64,000 nucleotides of DNA from the NCBI GenBank assembly GCA_035560235.1, contig DATMAG010000065.1:62001-126000 (forward strand). The letters run 5' to 3'. The notes below the pieces were generated by a model. It was not told the DNA's origin. It searched no databases and saw nothing but the letters and a program-made list of their open reading frames with translations. This document shows, piece by piece, positions 7,902 through 16,270 of the stretch. The position numbers and the translations under genes were made by a program. Source of the stretch: DASRDU01 sp035560235 (lineage in GTDB: Bacteria > Acidobacteriota > Blastocatellia > RBC074). Numbering within the stretch: the first letter of the stretch is position 1; each line of letters starts with the position of its first letter.

Positions 7902-8750
7902 TCAATACTGCGACAGCGTTCGCGTGCCTCTGAACAGTTCGACATTCAGCGCCTGTTCAGCGCGGGAAGCAGCGTTTCGGCGCGGCGCACGCGCTTCTGA
8001 GCCGCCGCTCAGCCGCGTGTAGTGAGCCGAGATGCGCTGCACATAATTGATGGTTTCGCGGTACGGTGGAACGCGATTGCCGTAACGAGCAACCGCGCCT
8101 TCACCAGCGTTGTATCCGGCCAGCGCCAGTTCGACATCGCCGTTGAAGGTGTCGAGCAGAAATCTCAGATACCGCGCTCCGCCATCAATGTTCTGCGCCG
8201 GATCGTAAATGTCCCGCACGCCGAGCCGCACGGCAGTGGTCGGCATCAGCTGCATCAGCCCGCGCGCGCCTTTCGGCGAAATGGCTCGCGGATTGAACCC
8301 CGACTCCTGGCGCATGACTGCAAAGATCAGATTCGGATCGAGACTGTATTTCGCGGCTGCCTGCCTCACCAGTTCATCAATTCTCGCGTCTCCGGTTGAA
8401 TGGACAGCGGCGGATGAACTGCTGACTGACTGGCCTGAAGAATTTTCTGCGGCTTCAGTGCGTCCGGTGACAGCCGGTTCGGATTCGCCCGGTTTTGCGC
8501 TGACTGAAAGAGCAGCGGCTCCGGGCTTTCTCTTCACTCCCTTTGTCGGCGCGGTCGCGGCTGACCTGGGTGAAGCTGCCGGTCGGGCGAAGTCAGATGA
8601 ATCAAGGGTGTCAACGGTGGTGAATGAGACTCTGCTCCGGTTTTCATTCTCCTCCACCTGCGCCAGTGCCTGAACTGGAAAGACCCCGAAGGAGATGATG
8701 AAAAGTGCCGGGATGAGGAAGAAGGCTGTCAGTGCGACCCTGCGGTTCAA
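7902..8750 (-). CDS. Lytic transglycosylase (SLT domain, exported)
   Basis: A 282-residue periplasmic murein lytic transglycosylase of the Slt/MltE type, which cleaves peptidoglycan with formation of 1,6-anhydro-MurNAc. Residues 1-30 form a signal peptide ending in ALAQ. A Ser/Ala/Pro-rich linker follows to about residue 120, then the SLT domain with YSLDPNLIFAVMRQESGFNP (catalytic Glu in the QES motif), SPKGARGLMQLMP, NIDGGARYL and ALAGYNAGEGAV. The tail is short and basic. It has its own promoter and terminator and is divergent from the lectin-domain gene. Confidence 0.93.
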   Translation of the reverse strand: MNRRVALTAFFLIPALFIISFGVFPVQALAQVEENENRSRVSFTTVDTLDSSDFARPAASPRSAATAPTKGVKRKPGAAALSVSAKPGESEPAVTGRTEAAENSSGQSVSSSSAAVHSTGDARIDELVRQAAAKYSLDPNLIFAVMRQESGFNPRAISPKGARGLMQLMPTTAVRLGVRDIYDPAQNIDGGARYLRFLLDTFNGDVELALAGYNAGEGAVARYGNRVPPYRETINYVQRISAHYTRLSGGSEARAPRRNAASRAEQALNVELFRGTRTLSQY

Positions 8751-8811
8751 CTCGTGTCCTCCCGCCGCGTTCAGGTTCGCCTGTCAGGGCCATTGAATTC
8801 AGGCAGCGCGG

Positions 8812-8840
8812 AGTATATTGAACGTAATTTAACAAGTCAA
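8812..8840 (-). promoter_or_regulatory. Sigma-70-type promoter of the lytic transglycosylase gene
   Basis: On the minus strand TTGACT (8835-8840) and TATACT (8812-8817) are separated by exactly 17 bp. Transcription would start near 8805 and give a 5' leader of about 55 nt. This is one of the best promoter matches in the window. Confidence 0.75.
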
Positions 8841-8968
8841 GATTATCTTTCAGAACAATATCCTGTGTCTCACGGGTGCGCGCGATGCAGCGAGTTGTGG
8901 TAAGCTTGGCGCGCATTGTCCCCCTGATGCAGATCCACAACCAGACAGATTGTTATGCGGAGGTAACG

Positions 8969-9778
8969 ATGAAAACCGGGAACAGGCTCTTTTCCCTCGC
9001 CACTGTCACAGCAGTGATTCTGCTGGCTGCCGTCACCGTCTGTGGCGATACGATCCGGCTCAAAAACGGCAGCATCATCAAAGGCAAGGTGATTTCATTC
9101 AATCAGCAGGAATTCACCGTCATCCTCGATCTCGGTTCATCAACCCGCCGCTCGGCCACCCGGATGACCATTGCCGTGGATGATGTCGAAAGCATTGAAT
9201 TCGATGGCGCCGAGGCCGCACAGTCGTCAGGTTCGTCAGCGAGCGCGGCGCGGCCTGCCGCGGGCAAGTACGGCGAAGCTCAGCGTGAGAGTTCTGCGCC
9301 CGTGAGCACCACCACTCCGCCACCTGACCCGACTCCGGAGACTTCTTCACCGCCGGCCACAGCCACGCCTGAACCGGCTGGCCAGACTGCGACGGGCGGT
9401 TCTACCATCACCGGAGCAACCATCGAAAAGACCATCAGCGTTCCGGCGACCGCCGACTGGACCAGCACTGAAATCAGAGTGCAGCGCGGCCAGCGCATCA
9501 GCATCACCGCAAGCGGCGAGGTTGATCTCGGCGGCGGCCAGCGTTCGACGCCTGGCGGCATCAGCACAACGGACACGCGCAAGCTGATTCAGAGCAAACC
9601 AACCGGCGCACTGATTGCCGTCGTCGGTGATGATAACGATGATTTCGTCTTCATCGGTCGTTCCGGCGAATTCACCGCCGCGCACAGCGGCATCCTCTTT
9701 CTCAGTGTCAACGAAGGCAATCTCAAGGACAACGCAGGCGCTTATCTGGCCAGAGTGAAAGTTCTCGGCAACAAGTGA
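8969..9778 (+). CDS. Exported protein with PA-IL/LecA-like lectin domain
   Basis: A 269-residue protein from the ATG at 8969, chosen because GGAGG lies 5 nt upstream and a signal peptide (residues 1-27, ending CGD) begins there; the frame is open further upstream. Residues 28-80 form a small beta domain (TIRLKNGSIIKGKVISF) of the kind found in many Acidobacteria exported proteins. A Pro/Thr-rich linker covers about 95-150. The C-terminal about 115 residues resemble the calcium-dependent PA-IL galactophilic lectin fold (WTSTEIRVQRGQRISITASGEV, GALIAVVGD, FIGRSGEF, LFLSVNEGN). A glycan-binding role in the periplasm or at the surface is inferred. Confidence 0.8.
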   Translation: MKTGNRLFSLATVTAVILLAAVTVCGDTIRLKNGSIIKGKVISFNQQEFTVILDLGSSTRRSATRMTIAVDDVESIEFDGAEAAQSSGSSASAARPAAGKYGEAQRESSAPVSTTTPPPDPTPETSSPPATATPEPAGQTATGGSTITGATIEKTISVPATADWTSTEIRVQRGQRISITASGEVDLGGGQRSTPGGISTTDTRKLIQSKPTGALIAVVGDDNDDFVFIGRSGEFTAAHSGILFLSVNEGNLKDNAGAYLARVKVLGNK

Positions 9779-9810
9779 CCATACTCAGCCGGGACGCCAC
9801 AGAATCAGCC

Positions 9811-9846
9811 GGGGAGCAGATGTCGAAGTGATCGCATCTGCTCCCC
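9811..9846 (+). terminator. Terminator after the lectin-domain gene
   Basis: A 12-bp perfect stem GGGGAGCAGATG/CATCTGCTCCCC lies 33 nt after the stop, followed by GTTTCTG. The T-run is weak, so it may be partly factor-dependent. Confidence 0.7.
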
Positions 9847-10042
9847 GTTTCTGTCTGAAGGCTGCCTGAGTCAGAATCCCGGCTTTCCTGCTTCTGCCCT
9901 GACTGTACACTTCCGAACGCCTCTCGTTCACGGCTGAACACTGCTCGTCCGCATCGGCGCCCTCATCCTTCTGAAAATCAGTGCCTTTCATCAGGCCTGT
10001 CTTCTGGCCCGGCGTTTGCCGACAGGCCTTCAGGAGGACTAC

Positions 10043-11287
10043 ATGGATCGTGAAATTGACCTGTCATTCCGCCGCAAACAGCTGGCCCGGCGCGCGCTCA
10101 TCGGGCTGCTCTCGGCGGCCATACTGTCAGCGATCTTCATCTTCGGACCCGGCTGGATCAAACCTTCGATCAGTCGCACTCGCCTCCGCACCGCCAGAGT
10201 CGAAACCGGCCCCGTCGAAGCTTCCATCACCGCTTCAGGCACGGTCGTTCCCGAATTCGAGCAGGTGCTGTCCTCGCCGATTGATGCCCGCGTCGTCAAA
10301 ATTCTGAAGCGCCCCGGCGCAGTGCTCGCCAAAGGCGAACCCATCGTCACGCTCGATGTCAGCCAGTCAGTCCTGGCGGTCGAAAAGCTCAATCAGCAGA
10401 TTGAAATCAAACAGAACCAGCAGGCCAAAGCGAAGCTCGATCTTGAAAGCACAATGGGCAGCCTGCAGTCACAGAGCGAAATCAAGCAGCTTGAATATCA
10501 GTCGCTCAAGGCAAACACGGCGCGCAACCGCGAACTCTTCCGCCAGGGGCTGCTCTCGGAAGAGAAACTGAAAGAGGTCGAACTGGCTGAAGAGAAAGCC
10601 GCCTATGAACTCAGGCAGCTTGAAGCGAGCAAGCGCACCGCGCAGCAGTCAACCCGCACGCAGCTTGAGGGCCTCGCGCTCGAAATGAAAACGCTCGAAA
10701 AGGAGCGTGACGAAGCCCGTCGCCAGCTTGAACTCGCGACGACAAAATCCGACCGCAACGGCGTGCTGACCTGGGTGGTCAATGAAGAAGGCGCAACGGT
10801 TCCGAAAGGCACGGTCATCGCCCGCATTGCTGACCTCAGTTCGTTCCGCGTCGAAGCGAATGTCTCTGACGTTCACGCGCAGCGCCTTTCGGTCGGGATG
10901 CCGGTCACGGTAAAGATCAATGATGATGAGCTGAAAGGCTCGATTGCGAGCGTTGACCCGACGATCAAGAACGGCGTCATCACAGTGCGCATCAGCCTGG
11001 AGGACAAGGCCAGCGCGCTCCTGAAATCAAACCTGCGCGTGGATGTGCTGATTGCCACTGAACGGAAGGACAGGGTGCTGCGCATCAGAAAAGGCCCGTT
11101 CGCCAGCGCCGAGGGCGTGCGCGATGTCTTCGTCATTCGCGGTGACACAGCCATCAGAACTCCCGTCAGACTCGGCCTCGCCAGCTTCGATTATTACGAA
11201 GTCGTCCAGGGTCTGCTCGAAGGCGATGAAGTCATCATCTCCGACATGACCGATTACCAGCACCTGAAGGAAGTGAAGATCAGATAA
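10043..11287 (+). CDS. MacA/HlyD-type periplasmic adaptor of an ABC exporter
   Basis: A 414-residue membrane-fusion protein that links an inner-membrane ABC exporter to the outer membrane. The ATG at 10043 is preferred because AGGAGG lies 5 nt upstream. A basic N-terminus and one membrane anchor (about 24-42) are followed by a lipoyl-like half (VEASITASGTVVPEFEQVLSS), a long coiled-coil hairpin at about 115-235 rich in Gln, Glu and Lys, the second lipoyl half (SDRNGVLTWVVNEEGATVPKG) and beta-barrel plus membrane-proximal domains. It is the first gene of a six-gene operon with ATPase, two permeases, response regulator and sensor kinase. Confidence 0.92.
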   Translation: MDREIDLSFRRKQLARRALIGLLSAAILSAIFIFGPGWIKPSISRTRLRTARVETGPVEASITASGTVVPEFEQVLSSPIDARVVKILKRPGAVLAKGEPIVTLDVSQSVLAVEKLNQQIEIKQNQQAKAKLDLESTMGSLQSQSEIKQLEYQSLKANTARNRELFRQGLLSEEKLKEVELAEEKAAYELRQLEASKRTAQQSTRTQLEGLALEMKTLEKERDEARRQLELATTKSDRNGVLTWVVNEEGATVPKGTVIARIADLSSFRVEANVSDVHAQRLSVGMPVTVKINDDELKGSIASVDPTIKNGVITVRISLEDKASALLKSNLRVDVLIATERKDRVLRIRKGPFASAEGVRDVFVIRGDTAIRTPVRLGLASFDYYEVVQGLLEGDEVIISDMTDYQHLKEVKIR

Positions 11288-11336
11288 AAGAACCAGTGAA
11301 AACATCGAAACAGCCGAAACTCAGAGGGAATCTGAT

Positions 11337-12065
11337 ATGACAAGCTTTGAAATCGCAGGCAGCACGCCACCACACGCAATGGCTCAGACTGCAAACATGA
11401 TCGAACTTGAAGGCGTCGAAAAAGTCTATCGCACCGACCGCATTGAAACCGTCGCGCTGACCAACATCAATCTCTCAGTTCGCGCCGGTGAGTTCATTTC
11501 GATTATGGGTCCGTCGGGCTCGGGCAAAAGCACGCTGCTCAATGTCATCGGGCTGCTTGACGTGCCGAGCGGCGGCAGGGTCAGTCTGAACCGGAAAACG
11601 ATCAGTTCCTATTCGGATAAAAACCTGGCCCGCATCCGCAACGAAGAGATCGGCTTCATCTTTCAGACCTTTCATCTGATCAGTGATCTGAGCGTGGTGG
11701 ACAACGTCGAAATTCCGCTGCTCTATCGCAAAGGCGTGTCAGGCGCAGAGCGGCGCAGACTGGCCCTGCAGGCGCTTGATAAAGTCGGGCTGCATTCGCG
11801 CGTGCATCACTTCCCGCCGCAGTTGTCGGGCGGTCAGCAGCAGCGCGTGGCGATTGCGCGGGCGATTGTCGGCAATCCGCAGATCCTGCTTGCTGATGAG
11901 CCGACCGGCAATCTGGATTCGCAGATGGGCGATGAAATCATGGATGTGCTGCAGTCGCTCAACCGCGATCACAAAACAACAGTCGTGATGGTCACACACG
12001 ATCCGCGCCAGGCCGAAAAGACCGAACGCATCGTCAGATTGTTCGATGGTCGCCAGGTCAGTTGA
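11337..12065 (+). CDS. MacB/LolD-type ABC transporter ATPase
   Basis: A 242-residue ATP-binding subunit. Motifs in order are Walker A GPSGSGKST (about residue 60), Q-loop FQTFHLI, signature LSGGQQQRVAIARA, Walker B ILLADEPTGNLD and the switch His in VMVTHD. The DEPTGNLDS form is typical of the MacB/LolD/FtsE group that works with FtsX-like permeases, as the two downstream genes are. The first 20 residues are extra compared with the family, and a start at the internal Met before IELEGV is possible. Confidence 0.93.
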   Translation: MTSFEIAGSTPPHAMAQTANMIELEGVEKVYRTDRIETVALTNINLSVRAGEFISIMGPSGSGKSTLLNVIGLLDVPSGGRVSLNRKTISSYSDKNLARIRNEEIGFIFQTFHLISDLSVVDNVEIPLLYRKGVSGAERRRLALQALDKVGLHSRVHHFPPQLSGGQQQRVAIARAIVGNPQILLADEPTGNLDSQMGDEIMDVLQSLNRDHKTTVVMVTHDPRQAEKTERIVRLFDGRQVS

Positions 12066-12066
12066 T

Positions 12067-12152
12067 TTGTCATTGGTCAGTTGTCCGTAGCTGTCGGCTG
12101 AAATTCCCGGCCCTGCTCTGACCGGGAACAACGGACAACGGACCAATGACAA
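12067..12152. repeat. Inverted-repeat island A built from ACAACGG heptamers
   Basis: Arms 12067-12088 and 12131-12152 are complementary at 21 of 22 positions. An inner 7-bp stem TTCCCGG/CCGGGAA (12104-12128) lies within. The right side continues with further ACAACGG units up to the next start codon. It fills the gap between the ATPase and first permease genes and shares its heptamer with the island at 20.9 kb. Confidence 0.8.
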
Positions 12153-12169
12153 CGGACAACGGACAAACT

Positions 12170-13426
12170 ATGCTGAAAAATTATCTCAAGATTGCCTTCA
12201 AGGTTTTCCTGCGGCGGAAGTTCTTCACCTTCATCAGCCTCTTTGCGATCAGCTTTACGCTCGTCGTGCTGATGGTCGCGGTGGCGTTTCTGGATCACGT
12301 CTTCGGCCCGAATCCGGTCGAAAGCCGCAAGGATCGCATGCTCGGCATTTATTTCATGGAAATGCGAACGCCCGACAAACATGGCGTCTGGAACGGGACG
12401 ACGGGTTATCGCTTTCTGGACCGGAACACACGAAATCTGCCGAACGTTGAAAGAATGTCGCTCTTTACCGAGCCGCAGCAGGTCGTTTCATATCACAACG
12501 GCGAGAAGCTTCAGTTTTATCTCAAGCGCACCGACGGCGAGTTCTGGCAGATTCTGACCTTCAGATTTCTCGAAGGCGCGCCCTACACGCCGGACGATGA
12601 GAAGAACCGCAACTTTGTCGCGGTCATCAATGAAGCAACGCGGCAGAAATATTTCGGCAGCGAACAGGCCGTGGGCAAAACCATCGAAGCCGACGGGCAG
12701 AACTTTCGCGTCGTGGGCGTGGTTGAAAATGTTCCTTATCTGCGCCAGGTGCCTTTTGCCGACATCTGGGTTCCGATCAGCACGTCGAAAAGCGGGACTT
12801 ATCGCAATGAGATGATGGGCAATTTTATGGCGGCTTATCTGGCGCGCTCGTCAGCGGATTTTCAGGCGATCAGAGACGAGTTCAAAGTGCGACTCAGCCA
12901 CGTTGAATTTCCTGATCCGAAGGAGTGGAACTCGATCAGCGGGCAGATGGATACATACTTTGAAGCCATCTCGCGCGAACTGGCGGGGTCGCGGGATGAC
13001 AACGGGCACTCGAGCCGTCCGGGCCGCCTGATTGCGGCAATGATCATCATCGCCATTCTCTTTATGCTGCTGCCGACAGTGAATCTGATCAACCTCAACG
13101 TCAGCCGCATAATGGAACGCGCCTCTGAAATCGGCGTGCGCAAGGCGTTCGGCGCTTCGTCGTGGACGCTGATCGGTCAGTTCATTGTCGAGAACGTGCT
13201 GCTGACGCTGATTGGCGGAATGATCGGCTTCGTCCTGTCACGCTTTGTTCTGCAGTTCATCACCGGCAGCGGCTGGTTTCCGTATGCCGAATTTCACCTG
13301 AATTACCGCATCTTTCTGGGCGGGCTGGCGCTGGCGGTAATTTTCGGACTGATTTCAGGCGTCTATCCGGCCTGGAAAATGTCGCGGCTGCATCCGGTGC
13401 AGGCGCTGAAAGGGGGCGTGCGATGA
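12170..13426 (+). CDS. FtsX-like ABC exporter permease (first)
   Basis: A 418-residue MacB-type permease. The ATG at 12170 begins the conserved LKNYLKIAFK segment; an in-frame ATG at 12146 lies inside repeat island A and is less likely. One N-terminal helix (FTFISLFAISFTLVVLMV) is followed by a periplasmic MacB-PCD domain (about 50-280) and three C-terminal helices. The FtsX signature RASEIGVRKAFGAS lies between helices 2 and 3. The stop overlaps the start of the second permease by 4 bp, implying a heterodimeric exporter. Confidence 0.9.
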   Translation: MLKNYLKIAFKVFLRRKFFTFISLFAISFTLVVLMVAVAFLDHVFGPNPVESRKDRMLGIYFMEMRTPDKHGVWNGTTGYRFLDRNTRNLPNVERMSLFTEPQQVVSYHNGEKLQFYLKRTDGEFWQILTFRFLEGAPYTPDDEKNRNFVAVINEATRQKYFGSEQAVGKTIEADGQNFRVVGVVENVPYLRQVPFADIWVPISTSKSGTYRNEMMGNFMAAYLARSSADFQAIRDEFKVRLSHVEFPDPKEWNSISGQMDTYFEAISRELAGSRDDNGHSSRPGRLIAAMIIIAILFMLLPTVNLINLNVSRIMERASEIGVRKAFGASSWTLIGQFIVENVLLTLIGGMIGFVLSRFVLQFITGSGWFPYAEFHLNYRIFLGGLALAVIFGLISGVYPAWKMSRLHPVQALKGGVR

Positions 13427-14649
13427 TCAAACATCTGTGCAAGCTGGTCTGGAATCGCAAGCGCATCAACTTTCTGATCACACTGGAAATCTTCTTTTCA
13501 TTTCTGGTCGTCTTCGGCGTGGTGGTCTTTGTCGTTTATTACGCCGACAACTATCGTCACCCGCTCGGCTTCAATTATCAGAATGTCTGGAATGTGCGGG
13601 TCGACATTCAGGAGAGACTCGATCAATCGGACAAGCAGCAGAACCTGGACACGGCGAGACAGGTGCTGGCCGAGTTGCGCAATTTCGGTGAAATCGAATC
13701 CGCCGCTGCGGTGATGATGGCTCCCTATTCGCGCGGCGACTGGCAGAACACTGAAACGATCAACGGGCGTAATGTGGGCAGCTGGATTAATTTCATGACC
13801 GATGACGCGAAGGAAGTATTCGGCCTGCAGATCGTGCGCGGCAGGTGGTTCAGTAAGGAAGATGACGGCGGCGATTACAAGCCGGTCATCCTGAATCAGA
13901 AAACCGCCCGCGAATATTTTGGTGATGAAGATCCGATTGGCAAAAACCTGATTGACCGGCTCGAAGAAAAGGGGCGCGTCAAAAAAGACGGCACAAAACG
14001 AAAGGAAGAGCGGGTCGTCGGCGTGATTGATGACTTTCGCAAAAACGGCGAGTTCCGCGAACTGTATGGTTACAAGCTCTATCGCAACGATCTGAAAATG
14101 CCGGATGGCGAAGTGCCGCGCAATTTCGTAATCAGGGTGCGTCCCGGCACGACTGCCGAGTTTGAAGAGAAGCTGGTCAAACGCCTGCAGGCCATCGCCC
14201 GCGACTGGTCATTTGATGTCAAAACCATTGAGCAGATGCGCGCCGAAAATCACACCAGCTATTATGTGCCGATGGCCGCGTTCGGTCTGGTCGCGGGCTT
14301 TCTGCTGCTGATGGTCGCGCTCGGACTGACGGGCGTGCTGTGGCAGAGCGTGACGCAGCGCACCAAAGAGATCGGCCTGCGCCGGGCCAAGGGCGCGACG
14401 CGGCAGCGCATTTATCGTCAGATCCTGGGTGAACTGCTCGTCATCACAACGTTCGGGCTGATTGCCGGAACGCTGGTCATTGTGCAGTTCCCGCTGCTCA
14501 ATGTTCTTGGCTTCGCGAGCGGCAGCGTTTACTTCTGGAGTCTCCTGCTTTCACTTGCAGTAGTGTACGGGCTGACAATCCTCTGCGGCTTGTATCCGAG
14601 TCGGCTGGCAACTAAAGTGCAACCGGCAGAGGCGCTGCACTATGAGTAG
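13423..14649 (+). CDS. FtsX-like ABC exporter permease (second)
   Basis: A 408-residue partner permease. The ATG at 13423 overlaps the previous stop (ATGA); the frame is open further upstream, but that part is only the antisense-free shadow of the first permease. The topology is the same: an N-terminal helix (LITLEIFFSFLVVFGVVVFVVYY), a large periplasmic domain and three C-terminal helices. The KEIGLRRAKGATRQRIYRQIL segment matches the FtsX family. The two permeases are only distantly alike, suggesting an old heterodimer. Together with the adaptor and ATPase they form a MacAB-like exporter for peptides, lipids or toxins. Confidence 0.9.
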   Translation: MIKHLCKLVWNRKRINFLITLEIFFSFLVVFGVVVFVVYYADNYRHPLGFNYQNVWNVRVDIQERLDQSDKQQNLDTARQVLAELRNFGEIESAAAVMMAPYSRGDWQNTETINGRNVGSWINFMTDDAKEVFGLQIVRGRWFSKEDDGGDYKPVILNQKTAREYFGDEDPIGKNLIDRLEEKGRVKKDGTKRKEERVVGVIDDFRKNGEFRELYGYKLYRNDLKMPDGEVPRNFVIRVRPGTTAEFEEKLVKRLQAIARDWSFDVKTIEQMRAENHTSYYVPMAAFGLVAGFLLLMVALGLTGVLWQSVTQRTKEIGLRRAKGATRQRIYRQILGELLVITTFGLIAGTLVIVQFPLLNVLGFASGSVYFWSLLLSLAVVYGLTILCGLYPSRLATKVQPAEALHYE

Positions 14650-14657
14650 TGCTGGCC

Positions 14658-14781
14658 GGTACAGTACCGCCGGAAAACTGCGTCACAGACCGCTCAGATG
14701 ACTCCCGCTCGCTTACGCTCGCGGTACTGTATCTGTTACGCGCGGTGCTGTCCCTGTCGCTTACGCTCGCGGTACTGTACC
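14658..14781. repeat. Repeat island E: REP-like CGCTTACGCTCGCGG elements
   Basis: Two identical 23-nt direct repeats beginning TCGCTTACGCTCGCGG lie at 14709-14731 and 14757-14779. A 13-bp perfect inverted repeat, GGTACAGTACCGC (14658-14670) / GCGGTACTGTACC (14769-14781), closes the element. It occupies almost all of the 139-bp gap between the second permease and the response regulator. Confidence 0.8.
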
Positions 14782-14788
14782 TGCTTCC

Positions 14789-16156
14789 ATGATCCTGATT
14801 GTTGACGATGATCCATCGGTCACGGCTTCCCTTTCGCTGCTGCTGCGGCAGGCCGGTTATCGCACGCAGGCGACGACCACGCCGGCTGAAGCGCTTGAAC
14901 TGATCACGCAGCAGCCGTTTCAACTGGTCATTCAGGATATGAATTTCTCGCGGCAGACGAGCGGCGAGGAAGGCATTGAACTGCTCAGACAGATCAGGGC
15001 GCTGCGCCCGTCGCTGCCGGTGATTCTGCTGACGGCATGGGGTTCGATTCAGCTTGCCGTTGCGGGCGTGCGCGCCGGAGCGGCTGATTTCATCACCAAG
15101 CCCTGGACGCATCAGCAACTGCTGCAGTCGGTGAAAACCGCGCTCAGCCTGGCCGCCGCGCATTCAGCGCACACGCCGAACCCGAAACGCGAAGAGCTTG
15201 ATGCCCGTTATGATTTTGGCAGCCTGATCGGCAATGATCCGAAGTTCCTGCGCCTGCTTGAAGTCATCGGGCGCGTGGCCGCGACTGACGCTTCGGTGCT
15301 GATTACGGGCGAGAGCGGCACGGGCAAGGAACTGATTGCCGAAGCGATTCACCGCAACAGTCAGCGCCGCGACCGGGCTTTCATCAAGGTCAATCTGGGC
15401 GGCATTCCGGCGCAGCTTTTTGAAAGCGAAATGTTCGGCCACGTCAAAGGCGCGTTCACCGATGCGCGCGCTGATCGCCGGGGCCGCTTTGAACTCGCTG
15501 ACGGGGGGACGATCTTTCTCGATGAAATCGGTGATCTGGATGCGAGCGCGCAGGTCAAGCTGCTGCGCGTGCTGCAGGACAGGACTTATGAAGTGCTCGG
15601 TTCAAGCATCACCCGCACGGTTGATGTGCGCGTCATTTCCGCGACCAATCGCAACCTGACCGAGATGGTGGCGAGCGGGCAGTTCCGCGAAGACCTGCTT
15701 TACCGGCTCAACCTGATTGCCGTTCACCTGCCGCCGCTGCGTGAGCGTGCGGCTGACATTCCGCTCATCGCCGCGCACTTTCTCGAAAACATGGCCCGGG
15801 TCTACCGCCGTCCCGGCCTGTCAATCAGCGAGGCCGCGCTGCGCTGGCTTGAAACGCTGCCCTGGCCGGGCAACATCCGGCAACTGCGCCATCTGATCGA
15901 ACGGACGATTCTGGTCGGCGGCAATGACGTGCTGGAAGTCGAAGACTTCAGACTGCCGCTTGAAATGGAAGCCAGAGAGCCGGGCCGCGATTCACTGCCG
16001 CAGGTCGGTTCAATGACGATGGACGACATTGAAAAGGCCATGATCCTCAAGGCGATGAAACATTACGGCGGCAACATCAGCCGCGTCGCCGAAGCCCTCG
16101 GCCTGAGCCGCGCCGCGCTCTATCGCCGGTTTGAGAAATACGGAATCAACCACTGA
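14789..16156 (+). CDS. Sigma-54-dependent response regulator (NtrC family)
   Basis: A 455-residue activator. The receiver domain (1-120) has acidic ILIVDDDPS, phosphoacceptor Asp50 (VIQDMN) and Lys in FITKPW. The AAA+ domain (about 145-380) has Walker A GESGTGKE, Walker B GGTIFLDEIGDLD and the arginine-finger region. A Fis-type helix-turn-helix lies at 425-455 (ISRVAEALGLSRAALYRR). The sigma-54-contacting loop reads GAFTDA (221-226) instead of GAFTGA. Its operon partner is the downstream histidine kinase, and both follow the exporter genes, so it probably controls this exporter in response to envelope stress or a peptide (inference). Confidence 0.93.
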   Translation: MILIVDDDPSVTASLSLLLRQAGYRTQATTTPAEALELITQQPFQLVIQDMNFSRQTSGEEGIELLRQIRALRPSLPVILLTAWGSIQLAVAGVRAGAADFITKPWTHQQLLQSVKTALSLAAAHSAHTPNPKREELDARYDFGSLIGNDPKFLRLLEVIGRVAATDASVLITGESGTGKELIAEAIHRNSQRRDRAFIKVNLGGIPAQLFESEMFGHVKGAFTDARADRRGRFELADGGTIFLDEIGDLDASAQVKLLRVLQDRTYEVLGSSITRTVDVRVISATNRNLTEMVASGQFREDLLYRLNLIAVHLPPLRERAADIPLIAAHFLENMARVYRRPGLSISEAALRWLETLPWPGNIRQLRHLIERTILVGGNDVLEVEDFRLPLEMEAREPGRDSLPQVGSMTMDDIEKAMILKAMKHYGGNISRVAEALGLSRAALYRRFEKYGINH

Positions 16157-16161
16157 ACGCA

Positions 16162-16261
16162 GCAGAGAGAAGACTGAACCAGCAGAAGCAACGGAACAGA
16201 CGGAACAGGCGCAGCGTTTCTGTTTTATCCGTTGTTTTCGTATGTTCCGTCTTCTCTCTGC
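16162..16261. repeat. Inverted-repeat island F between regulator and kinase genes
   Basis: GCAGAGAGAAGAC... (16162-16179) pairs with ...GTCTTCTCTCTGC (16244-16261) at 17 of 18 positions. The interior has tandem ACGGAACAG units (16191-16208) with a partly complementary CTGTTTTATCCGTTG stretch. The hairpin ends 9 nt before the kinase start and could affect its translation. Confidence 0.7.
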
Positions 16262-16270
16262 TTTTGCCTT

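Noticed and set aside
13162..13422. N-terminal extension of the second permease
   Set aside because: It lies wholly inside the first permease in another frame, while the ATG at 13423 is coupled by ATGA and begins the conserved membrane segment.
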